Of a DNA stretch of 64,000 bases, positions 33,614-42,619 are shown piece after piece. The notes beneath the pieces were generated by a model, which did not search any database, was not told where the DNA came from, and saw nothing but the letters and a program-made list of their open reading frames with translations. This DNA comes from Adiantum capillus-veneris. Taxonomy: Eukaryota; Streptophyta; Polypodiopsida; Polypodiales; Pteridaceae. Position numbers and translations under genes: made by a program. Position 1 is the first letter of the stretch. Each line of letters opens with the position of its first letter. Location of the stretch: positions 86,923,529 through 86,987,528 of the forward strand of contig CM043959.1 in the NCBI GenBank assembly GCA_014529385.2, written 5' to 3'.

Positions 33614-34546
33614 TGTTGAGCCAGCAGAGGATCACACCCGCATTTTTGCTCACACCCATCATTTTGTAACCATTGATTGTAATAAATGTCTTTCCGACAT
33701 TAATTTTGATTTGAGCCATTCATTAAGTAACGGGACTCAATTGAGTTTCCAGCTTGTAATCCCGACGTAATTTCACCTGCTGATGTAAATAATTAGAGAT
33801 GTTCTCACCTCCAAGGCGGAGGTATATAAGCCAAAGTTTTGTAACCTAAAGGGATTGAATTATTAATCAAAGTGAGTTTTGAGCGCCGTGACTGTGTCTG
33901 AGAGAGAGAGAGAGAGAGAGTCTTATCTCCTTGCTACGCGAGCTACGGGGCCGCCATTGGAGAAGCGACACCGCCATTGCATTAGCAACGGTGAAAGCTA
34001 CGCACAGATACCAAGAGTGCGCGCTATCGGCTTCTACGTGTGGTAAGTTCCTACGAGCTTCGGTGTGAGTTTTCTTCCAACTCGTGTGTCGGAATAGAGC
34101 GTGCAGCATATCTATAGAACCACAACGAGTAGAGCTACACATTAGTACCATCGGGCTCAAGTTTCGGTCACCTGTATTTTTCGGCCTGTCTTCATACGCG
34201 TTTACCGCACGGAGTGGTTATAGGTTGATTTTGCAGTTCAAGTCTTTAGGGTGTTGTTCTTACCTAGTGTATAGACGTCCCCTTGAGTTTGAGATCGATT
34301 CAATGATTCTAGATCCTGTTTCGTATAGCATTCGTTCGTAGTACGGATTTCAGTCACTTGCGTATTTTAGAACTTAGATTTGATTTCCTTAGTAGTGATT
34401 GTCATTAGAAGGTCGAGTAGGTGATTTGACACCCACCTAGTTGTTTCCATGCGCCTGCGGGTCAAGCTTCGTCCTCGTCTGACAAATTCTGTTGTTGGTT
34501 GAGTTCTCGCTATTTAGCTTCCGCTAGCGGCGTAACCGCCTTAACA
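33614..34546 (+). repeat. Element B 3' LTR
   Basis: 933 bp from TGTTGAGCCAGCAG to CCGCCTTAACA, following the PPT and followed by the target duplication ATATC at 34547. TATA box at 33823-33829; a GA tract at about 33899-33920 is shorter than in the 5' copy. About six substitutions separate it from the 5' LTR, so the insertion is young and younger than element A. Confidence 0.94.
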
Positions 34547-34551
34547 ATATC
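34547..34551. repeat. Target-site duplication of element B, right copy (ATATC)
   Basis: ATATC follows the LTR end. The left copy is found as GATAT at 13030-13034, inverted together with the first bases of the LTR. The sequence from here on reads as integrase in the element A frame. Confidence 0.88.
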
Positions 34552-35206
34552 TCACCACAAGTCTACACCCTATTATCCCCAAGCAAATGGCCAATCTGAG
34601 AGTACCAACAAAACTCTCATCTCCATTTTGACAAAGATAGTCGAGGCTCATCGCACTGATTGGGACCTAAAGCTTACATCAGCTTTATGGGCTTATCGTA
34701 CTGCGTATAAAGTTGCTATTAATTGCACACCGTTTAAGATGGTGTATGGCCAAGAAGCAGTTATGCCATGGGAGTTTGTCATTCCTAGTCTTCGAGTAGC
34801 TTCTCAAGAAGGTTGGGATGGTAACCCCTTAGTGGAGCGATAATATATCCTGGAAAGGCTAGATGAAGAAAGGCAATTAGCTGTGCGAAATGCTCTAGTG
34901 GAGAAGGATAGGAGAAAGAAGTGGTTTGATAGCCATTTAAAGGATAAAGACATCAAGGTTGGTGATAAAGTTCTTATGTACGGGGTACGTAATGAAAAGA
35001 AGAAATTGAAATACGCTGGTAAGGGACCATATCGAGTGTGTGAAATTACCCCGCAAGGTACCATTTGTGTGGAGACTCTAGATGGAGTTGAAACCATTGG
35101 ATTCCTTAATGGGAGTAAATTCAAAAGATATTATGATCCTCTAAGCCAGGAAGAGTTGCAAGCCATCCATCAAAAGAAGGCTGCCAAGGAACAAGCAGAG
35201 CTTTAA
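34547..35206 (+). pseudogene. pol: Element A integrase C-terminal part, resumed after element B
   Basis: Begins ISHHKSTPYYPQANGQ and holds the third catalytic residue (Glu in GQSESTNK near 34590), the ALWAYRTAYK helix and a GPY-type C-terminal domain (KVLMYGVRN, GKGPYRVCEITPQG). Two in-frame TAA codons interrupt it, at 34841-34843 and at its end, 35204-35206. Both are point changes in an otherwise conserved frame that runs on to 36460. The sequence completes the integrase begun at 12530 and is separated from it only by B. Confidence 0.9.
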
Positions 35207-35863
35207 AAAATCCAAGCAAGAGTTGAGGCTCGAGAACGACAACAACGTCTTAGACGCCAACGAGATGCTAATCTGGGAATCACGCAAGCATTTTTCGAGG
35301 ACACAGATGACGACTCATTAGAATCTGAGCCACCCCTACGATACCCAATTGAGCTAAATAGCCCCTATGGGAAAGTACTATACAATGCCTTATTAGATAC
35401 GGGAGCTAAACACAATTTGTTATCCTATGGAGTTTGGTGTCAATTAGGGAAACCGACCCTATCCCCGAGTACGATGCAAGTGAAGGGCATTAATAAAAAG
35501 AAAACTGCTATTCTTGGAGTCCTTCAGACCCCTGTTGTCTATGAAAATGGAAGCATAGTGCAGCGGTTTCTAGTCATGCTCGCGGGAGCTATGGAAGGCA
35601 ATGTAAATCTGGGACGCACGTGGATGGTGGCAACCAAATGCACTCTTGATTGGGATACTGGTAGTGTCACGACGCGACCACCGACTCTTACCCCTATCAT
35701 TCAAGCAAAGTCACCTACATTGCAAACTCTAGCAAATTTGAAGGATAGCCAACATTCACAAGCCAAGGTGGTTAACTCGTCTTTGCCGGCTACCCATGAA
35801 TCTAGCACTTCAACACTTGTAGTTGCAGCAAGCAGTAATATTGCAAGTACTCAACCTGCATGA
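35207..35863 (+). CDS. Element A: second retropepsin-like domain downstream of integrase
   Basis: Same frame as integrase, after the TAA at 35204. A basic, Arg/Gln-rich linker is followed by NALLDTGAKHNLLSYGVW near 35384-35437. About 70 residues later comes VNLGRTWMVATKCTLDW. The D-T-G-A loop and a hydrophobic-hydrophobic-G partner are the signature of one retropepsin monomer. The first protease of this element is elsewhere (9488-9790) and has DGGA, so this is an extra copy, not a displaced one. Element C has an equivalent domain in the same place (ALLDSGAQANLLS). It ends at TGA 35861-35863 with the frame continuing. Role unknown. Confidence 0.75.
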   Translation, partial: KIQARVEARERQQRLRRQRDANLGITQAFFEDTDDDSLESEPPLRYPIELNSPYGKVLYNALLDTGAKHNLLSYGVWCQLGKPTLSPSTMQVKGINKKKTAILGVLQTPVVYENGSIVQRFLVMLAGAMEGNVNLGRTWMVATKCTLDWDTGSVTTRPPTLTPIIQAKSPTLQTLANLKDSQHSQAKVVNSSLPATHESSTSTLVVAASSNIASTQPA

Positions 35864-36460
35864 CCTAAGAGTACATATCAATGGGTCCCCAAGGCCTTAC
35901 TTCCAACTACCTCAACCCTCCCATCCATTCCAAGAAAAAATTTCCCGGGAAAACCAAGAGCGCGCCCTAGGAGAGTCAAGACCAAATCACGATGGATTCC
36001 AAAACAACTATTAGAATCCCAAGGCTACTATGATGGAAATGAGAAAATTTGGGTACCTAAATGTAAAATGTGTCCTTCCCTATCGACAACAAACCCATAT
36101 GAGTCAAACAGTGTAACGCTAAAGCCAATGGCAGACCGTGGGAAGGGAAAGATCACAGAATGCTACACACCTAGTCCAGAGCTAGTTTGGGCTCCAAGGC
36201 AAAACCAATTTATTCCACCTAGCTCAAGAAGGGGGGAGTTCCATGAAGCTTCTAGCTCCTCATGTAATACATCCATAGAGGTAAAAGCTTCTACACAGCC
36301 TCCATCTATAGTAGTGGACCACCATGAAGCTACAAAAGAATCCACACCTCTCAGTGTTCAAGAATCACCTGATGAACCACTTCAAGTTCGATCCTGGGAG
36401 AGTACCTTACCACCCTTGCAACTTGACGAGGCACCTAGGGTAATAGAAAACTACTGGTAA
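35864..36460 (+). CDS. Element A: WxPK-repeat domain after the in-frame TGA
   Basis: Same frame as integrase and the second protease-like domain, starting directly after TGA 35861-35863 and open to TAA at 36458. Four short motifs stand out: YQWVPK, SRWIPKQ, KIWVPKC and LVWAPRQ, in a Pro/Ser/Lys-rich chain. The first Met is at 36068, after three of the motifs, so initiation there would lose most of the domain. The matching region in element C (18075-18698) also starts just after a TGA. I do not recognise the family. Confidence 0.6.
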   Translation, partial: PKSTYQWVPKALLPTTSTLPSIPRKNFPGKPRARPRRVKTKSRWIPKQLLESQGYYDGNEKIWVPKCKMCPSLSTTNPYESNSVTLKPMADRGKGKITECYTPSPELVWAPRQNQFIPPSSRRGEFHEASSSSCNTSIEVKASTQPPSIVVDHHEATKESTPLSVQESPDEPLQVRSWESTLPPLQLDEAPRVIENYW

Positions 36461-36537
36461 AAATCCTCACCTATTACCAACTGGAACAATTGGTTTCAAA
36501 GGGTGACGACATCATTTCAAACGGTATGATCTACCCA

Positions 36538-36640
36538 AGGAAGGGGGGAGTGTTTGTGGACATCCATCATTCACTTGCTTCCCTCTCAACCTTTCTCCCT
36601 GACCTCTTAATCTCCGATCTTAGGGAATGTATATATAAAG
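36538..36640 (+). promoter_or_regulatory. Internal purine tract and TATA box upstream of the small ORF in element A
   Basis: AGGAAGGGGGGAGTG at 36538-36552 looks like a polypurine tract and resembles the PPT/LTR junction of element B. TATATATAAAG at about 36629-36639 is a good TATA box, about 140 bp before the ATG at 36776. Together they suggest either an internal promoter and central PPT or the remnant of an older LTR. No matching second LTR is seen. Confidence 0.4.
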
Positions 36641-36775
36641 CCTTATACTCACAAAAACAAGATAAAAAAGTAAAAGAGCAAGAGCCATAACACAAATCAT
36701 AAAAACAAATTATGCACAACAACACGACCCTTGTAATATTTGCACTCTAACCATCATCTATTTGCGTGTACAGAT

Positions 36776-37198
36776 ATGGCTAGTACGCTAGAGTCATCCA
36801 CTCCTGCCTTGGGTGAGAGGTACCCTCGTTACTTTTCACAAATATTTCACATGGTCTTTCTAGTGCTTGCATGTGAATGGGATTTGATAAGTACGCTAGC
36901 ATGTGAGAGGAATTTTGAGGAGTTAGAATGGCTGATACGTCTCTTGACCACGTCTGATCCATACTTAGTAGAGAGCGTTTCTCCCATTGCACAAGCCTAC
37001 CCTTTTGACCAAGATGACTATAGGCGTCTAGTGACCTTCTTAGTAAACATGGTCACCTATGATGAAGAAGAAAATTTACACGACTACACGGATGGCACAT
37101 ATGGTCTCATGGATGATGACTTTGTTTATCTCGACGACGAGGATAGGGGTTTAGCCTTAGGGTTTCCCCCCAACCTCTACAATATCCTATTCCCTTGA
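36776..37198 (+). CDS. Element A small acidic accessory protein, 140 aa, unrecognised
   Basis: ATG at 36776 (GATATGGCTAGTACG), stop TGA at 37196. It opens with MASTLESSTPALGERYPRYF, has a moderately hydrophobic helix (FHMVFLVLACEW) and ends in an acidic tail rich in Asp and Tyr. I see no signal peptide, zinc motif or catalytic motif. It lies between pol and the 3' LTR, where gypsy elements carry env-like or other extra ORFs, and has its own TATA-like sequence upstream. No stop or frameshift interrupts it, although the element's gag and pol are broken. Confidence 0.5.
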   Translation: MASTLESSTPALGERYPRYFSQIFHMVFLVLACEWDLISTLACERNFEELEWLIRLLTTSDPYLVESVSPIAQAYPFDQDDYRRLVTFLVNMVTYDEEENLHDYTDGTYGLMDDDFVYLDDEDRGLALGFPPNLYNILFP

Positions 37199-38557
37199 CT
37201 CTCTAGGGGGAGTGCAAATAATTAGGTTAGGGTTCCTTATGTTTTTTGTTGTGTTCAATAAGTGTTGGTACCTTTTTCCACTAATGTGCCTCTTGGAGGT
37301 ATTCCTTTTGTTTCCTAGTGTGTACAGGAGCGTGTTGCTATTGGTAGGATTTGGACCTTCATGGAATCTTTATCTCGACTCACTCTTCAAATCAAGCGCG
37401 ACCATCGACACAAACAGGTGTTTCTTGTCCATTAGCACTGCCCCTTATCGTTTTTGCATCTATGATTGTCTGCTTTAATTGTGATTGGTAGCCTAATATT
37501 CACCGCATTTGCTTAGTATCAAACATTTAATTCAATGTAATTTTTTGTCATAATCACTTGTCTAGGTTTAAAAATCAAGTAGTCCGACAAACTAGTTTGA
37601 CCAACTTAGGTGTTAGAAATCTTATCTTAATACCATGGGGAATGCCTTCCTAATAATCAATGGTTACTTAGGTTCTTAATCCAATTTAGGCAGCATTGTG
37701 TGAAATGTACTAGGGCTTTCTAGTGGGCTTGACCCTATTGACCTTTAGCTTAGGTATTATAAAGGGAGTTAACTAGTGTGATGAGCCTGGGGAGGTGTAT
37801 CAGTGTTATATGACCCCCCAAAGTTACAAAATTAAAATGCTGAAAATGAACAAACAAAAAATCAAAGTGCCACACTGTAAAATCTTAAGCTGGAGGAGAA
37901 ATCTCAGCTTGATTTGGTACTTCACTTACATGTATTGCCTATGGTACAAGAGCCCTAGAGGTTCCCAGTATGGGCGCTTTTCCTTGAAAAGCAAAAAACC
38001 CAAGGCATACAAAATAAGCACACACATCAAATTGAATCACTGTGAAAAGACTTTGGGGGGTCAAAGAAAAAGTAATCAGTCAGGCGATGATTTCATGAGA
38101 AATTCCTTTTATGGTAGCTTAACTACAAGGTCTTCTAGATATAGCCTCTAGTCAGCCCTCGAACATGAATACTTGGCTCTCCCGATTAAACAACTTAATT
38201 GACCACAGAAAATTAAGAAGCTTACCCATGGTATTAATATTCGATCTCTAGTGCCTTTCGACCGTCCAATTAGCGAACCCAGACTTGTTTAATTTTTTAC
38301 CTTTACATCTGTTTATGCATTTGATTACATTGCAATTTAATGTTCATTGCTGACAAATTGTTTGAAATTCTTTTACCAATCAATTTGTCTACCTAAAACT
38401 GCATATGCTTTTTAATCACTTATGAGAATGCAATTACTGTGCCAATGTTGTTTGATTTTGCAGTGACTGAAGAAGGCTAAGGACATTCATCTCAAATGCT
38501 CTTCCACCTCGACGAACGAGATTCAACTCAATAGCTTCCGAGGATGGAATCTACATC
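37199..38557 (+). other. Element A 3' untranslated region
   Basis: 1.36 kb without a credible coding frame. A second G-run (CTCTAGGGGGAGTG, near 37200-37213) lies just after the small ORF. Nothing else is identifiable before the PPT. Confidence 0.55.
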
Positions 38558-38568
38558 AGGAAGGGGGG
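38558..38568 (+). other. Element A polypurine tract
   Basis: AGGAAGGGGGG, two bases before the 3' LTR start at 38571. It is the expected plus-strand primer site and confirms the element's orientation. Confidence 0.88.
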
Positions 38569-38570
38569 CA

Positions 38571-38880
38571 TGTTAACCCTCACGGCTCACGGACACCCCA
38601 TCACCTACGACGGACGTGTATTATGTATTTGGTAGAGTCAGGTACCGGGCTTGTCGGACCAATAGGAAAAGGGTAAGAGTGATCGCCGATGAGAGGCGCA
38701 CTCTAACTGGGACATTCAAGGGATTAGTTGGCTAAGCATGGGCGCCCAAGTGTGAATGGGGTGAGCTCATATAAAAGCCAACTAAACCTAAAATTCACTT
38801 ATTCTCTCATTTGTGCAATAGAAGAGTGCTCTTGCTCCATCTCCATCTCCATCTTCTTCTTCTTCACCTCCTTGTGTGTA

Positions 38881-38964
<84 letters not shown>

Positions 38965-39202
38965 TGCGATCGAGCATTGCGGCAGCACGACGGCGGTGAA
39001 GCGGTTGAGCGCGACGTAGCGGCGTCTCCTTCTTCTTCGCGGTGAGGAATCCTCCACGGCAGGAGCATAGAGCGGTGAGTGACACACCATTGCTCTCTTT
39101 TGAGCTTACTAGTTAAGCTAGTTGTGTGCTTGGAGCCGTCTATGGCTCGTACACGGTGTAACGGCAAGTCCCTTGCTTCGACAGTGCGGCAAGGAGCGCA
39201 CA
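38571..39202 (+). repeat. Element A 3' LTR
   Basis: 632 bp from TGTTAACCCT to GAGCGCACA, matching the 5' LTR at 3750-4325. About ten substitutions are visible. The main difference is a TG tract of about 60 bp (38883-38942) where the 5' copy has only a few TG units. It is followed by the CATGT duplication at 39203-39207. Confidence 0.93.
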
Positions 39203-39207
39203 CATGT

Positions 39208-39336
39208 GTATATACATATGAGCAATCACTTCTTCCAAAAAACTCCTAACAACGTAAATAGCATGTGTGTGTATCTGTGTGTCTGTGTAAGAAGGTGGGA
39301 CAGATTGTGCACGACTTGTTTGGCGTTTTTTTTTTT

Positions 39337-39367
<31 letters not shown>

Positions 39368-41402
39368 AAACCTGTAAAGATAGGATTTATTTTTTCTTCC
39401 CCTTTTTTTTATTAAAAATTTTCCTTTTGAATCTTGTTCTCACGTCGAAAGGGTTGTCATTGGTAAGTGTGTGTGTGTAGCATAATCTTCCCCTGTGAGA
39501 GTGTGACGAAGGTCTAAGATTCAAAGAGATATAAAATGTGTGTTTGTATACAATGTGTTCAAAACTTTTCATCATTCCTTAATTGCAAAGGTATCACACC
39601 CAAATTCAAATCATTACACATGACTCTACACAAGAATGTGGCCAACTTCTTCATTAAAAACTCTCATCCTTTTGTGCACAATATTAACCGATCCATTTTT
39701 CTTTCAATTGGAGATTACTTGAACACACACTTTTGATTGGAAAAGCTTAAATATATTAAAGATGATTTCCAATCTCTCAATCGAGTAATGCACACACCTC
39801 AATCGAGTGATCAAACTTCATTGGCATGATTCAAGTCCAATTTAGAAATCATTGCAAATTTTAATTTCTCATATCTCAAAGCCCTTATCATCCAAATCCA
39901 ATTGGGATTTGCAAGGCTACACATGAATGAACTTTGGATACAATTATACGCACATCAATGCCTCCTTGTCATGTTCATCACATCAATCAATCATTAGCAT
40001 AACAAACACTAAAAATCCCCACAATTGAGTGATAACTCAATCTTCAAGACAATTTGTGCTACACACATCAATTCTTTGGCGAAATGAATCATCATAATTG
40101 GTAAAAAATACTAATCACTCATTCACACGTTATTGCTCATGCCATTGATTGGCGTACACACCCAAATTTAGGCCAAAAACATTTGTAGTTAATCCATCAA
40201 TTTCCCATTGCAATGCTTAAATTTCACACTTGATCAAGCATAAGTGAATGTATGCATGCTCAATTTTTTAAAAATTAACCCTAATTTGACATAATCAAGC
40301 AATGCACAAACTCAAAAATTAAGCATTAGATTTCAAGTTTGGCTCAATTGGCAATGTAGTTAGGCCTATCCCTAATGATTGCACACACTACTCATGCACA
40401 TTTCATAATCAAAAATCATTTGGGTGCTCCAATTGACCATCAATCATTGAAAATCAAGTGGTTTGGATGGGCACACACACTTAATTTTTGCTCAAATTTT
40501 TTTGGCAATTAGGCTTATCCAATGATTGAATTATACTAACATACACATCACTTACATGATTGCACATTCATAAATCGTCAATTTGTTCAATTTCTATGTA
40601 TACACACACTCAATATTAGGTGCACACACACTTGAACTTTATGGCAGTTTTTTTTCCTCTTTGATGCATTACACACACAATGATTTTGATACACACACAT
40701 GAAATCTTGTTGCAAATCAAAATTAATCTTGACACACACATCATTCATTAGTCAAAATTGACCATCAAATTCATTCCAAAACAATAAAATTAGGCTCTCA
40801 AAGTATGTCAATTGATTTACACACCTAATTTTAGCAATAAATTAGCAACACATTGGAGTCAAATTAATTACCCAAAATTGAATGGAGTACGCTAATGCAC
40901 TTACAATCTATTGCATTCAAGCCAATCCTTACTCCACACGATGATTCCACCATGTACACACGTGTGGCTTTTCCAATTTTGACCCAAAAATTGACCATTG
41001 TAGGCCAAAAATCAACCACTCAAATCAATAGATTAAGCATGGATTAGCACAAAAAAACTTGATAAAAGTGTTGATTTCACCTCTTATAAGGGGATTAAAC
41101 TTACATTACACATCAAATGTTAGCGATTAGGTTAGCAAAGTTAGTCAAAAAATAGTAAAAGTTAGCATGGAACTAGTACAATTAACATAAAAATGAAGCA
41201 AAATTAGTACTAAGATTGGTGAGAAGTTACTGAAATTGGGGGTTTGGGTTTGGGATATTCATAACTCAAAAATTAGCTTCCATTACTTGCACACACAATC
41301 AAATAAAACCAAAATTGAGTTATACACACTCAAAACCGATGAAATTAGTAGTGAAATTACTCTATTCTAAACATCCTCTACTCACTAGCTTAAGTTATCG
41401 AT
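39208..41402 (-). other. AT-rich, CA-dotted non-coding region (leader of element H)
   Basis: 2.2 kb without coding capacity. TG/CA microsatellites occur at 39262-39290 and 39342-39366. The rest is AT-rich, with ACACAC runs every 30-100 bp and many CAATT-like words. It lies on the internal side of the H primer-binding site, so it fits a long untranslated leader continuing across the A insertion. Whether the gag at 784-1622 belongs to the same element is open. Confidence 0.5.
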
Positions 41403-41419
41403 CCCAGACAACGGCGCCA
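41403..41419 (-). other. Element H primer-binding site, tRNA-Asp type
   Basis: On the minus strand TGGCGCCGTTGTCTGGG, two bases from an LTR ending CTAACA. It differs from the tRNA-Asp complement at two positions near its end. Confidence 0.75.
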
Positions 41420-41421
41420 AA

Positions 41422-42369
41422 TGTTAGGGTCATCGTAGCATCACCTAATCACAATCCAAGACCAACAAAATTATCAATCCTAGGATTGGCAATCCGGCTA
41501 GAGCTTGGAGGCATGAGCATCATTGGATGTATTGAATGAGAGGATTCAAGAGAATGCTCTTCCAATGCAAGAGAAATTAGCCATGAATTTCTAACTCTAA
41601 TCACAACAATCAAGCATCACCTACACACATTAAGCCTACCAAAGTCCAACTTGCCATAGACTTGAATCTCAAAGCACTCTTTTGAAAAGCACACACTAAT
41701 TGCATTGGTGTTGGCCTCTACAATCACCACATGCCAATCAAGGTACTTAATCAAAAGCTACACACAAGTGTGAATGGTTCTTGAGTCTCATTAAACCCAT
41801 CCACACATGAGAAAACAATAGGACACATACTCTAATCACAAGATTAAGAACCCACTTAATCATCCTAATTAGAGATGTTAAATATCACAAATTGAGTACT
41901 CATAGAATGATAGGAGTGGTCAATAAGCAAGAATTCATCACCACACACTCAAATCTAGAGTAATGAAAAGGTGAAAATACTTTATGACATAATGGAATAT
42001 AGAAGAACTAAGACTAATGAAGAAAGTAGAGATTAGATTAAGAAACTATTCTCTAATTACAAAGGATTAGCACTAGCCTTCTAAGCATGGGCATTAATCT
42101 CAAGGCTAGGCCATCCATAGAGTGAACACTCAAGAGTGAGCTCTCAAGAGTGGGTACTCAAGAATGAAGCCTCTTTGCATAAAAGGCTTTTCTATAAATG
42201 CATGCGCCACAAGCCTTTCTACTATGGGATTAAATTGAGCTCTCTAGCATATACAATTTGAAGCTCCCAATGAGCCCAACACCTTGTGAATAAGAAATAT
42301 TGTGCACATCCATAGCATATCCCTAGTTTGGTGCATAATCAGTGTCGCATGTGTTAGCAGTTGCTAACA
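41422..42369 (-). repeat. Element H 5' LTR, minus strand
   Basis: About 948 bp. On the minus strand it begins TGTTAGCAACTGC at 42369 and ends GACCCTAACA at 41422, next to the PBS. The ends TGTTAG and CTAACA form the usual short terminal inverted repeat. A TATA-like ATTTATAG lies near 42195 on the minus strand. No partner LTR is in the window, so the outer border is inferred from the TG terminus alone. Confidence 0.65.
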
Positions 42370-42619
42370 GTCTACATGGGATATCAAAAAAATTGAACAA
42401 TTTTTGCACGATTGTACCTAAAAGATGATCCTTGAAAAATACTAATTTCATATGGAATTATTTATCTATATATTTTCCAACTCCCTATATGCATTGAGCA
42501 CAAATCCCTGAAAGCTTTTGGTGAGGTTTTCTATGGTTGGTGAGAATAAGAATTTACACAAAAGTTACCTATAGCCACTAAAGTGGCTTATGTTCACACA
42601 ACCCTAGTGTTAAAGACAT

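Larger units (their letters stand above)
12974..34546 (+). mobile_element. Element B: recent gypsy insertion in element A integrase, internally rearranged
   Basis: LTRs at 12974-13930 and 33614-34546 and target duplication ATATC (34547-34551, and inverted at 13030-13034) show one integration event. Inside, from the left: a pol fragment (+) 13935-14726 with no PBS; an inverted block 14727 to about 29800 reading, on the minus strand, LTR 3' part, PBS, leader, gag, pol, palindrome block, start of the accessory ORF; a second LTR piece (-) 29801-30032; then palindrome, full accessory ORF, PPT and 3' LTR in plus orientation. Junctions at 14722-14726 and 30027-30032 show 5-6 bp of microhomology. This fits template switching during reverse transcription, though later rearrangement cannot be excluded. 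Confidence 0.85.
3750..39202 (+). mobile_element. Element A: complete Ty3/gypsy LTR retrotransposon interrupted by element B
   Basis: A plus-strand element bounded by matching LTRs and a CATGT target duplication. Order: 5' LTR, tRNA-Asp type PBS (4330), leader, gag, protease, RT, RNase H, integrase, second protease-like domain, WxPK-motif domain, small accessory ORF, polypurine tract (38558), 3' LTR. It spans 35.5 kb, of which about 21.6 kb is the nested element B. Without B it is about 13.9 kb. Pol lacks a chromodomain, and gene order plus PBS point to the non-chromoviral branch that includes Athila and Tat. The LTRs differ at roughly ten substitutions plus a long TG expansion. Several stops and one frameshift make it non-autonomous today. 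Confidence 0.92.

Noticed and set aside
34499..34546. Integrase ORF beginning at 34499
   Set aside because: The first 16 codons are LTR sequence of element B read through by chance. True integrase resumes at 34547.
36776..37198. Env-like or membrane protein in element A
   Set aside because: Only one weakly hydrophobic stretch (FHMVFLVLACEW) with acidic surroundings; not enough for a membrane segment.
38799..39203. THTHTH-rich minus-strand frame and VCVCVC plus-strand frame
   Set aside because: Translation of the TG microsatellite in the 3' LTR of element A. There is no counterpart in the 5' LTR.
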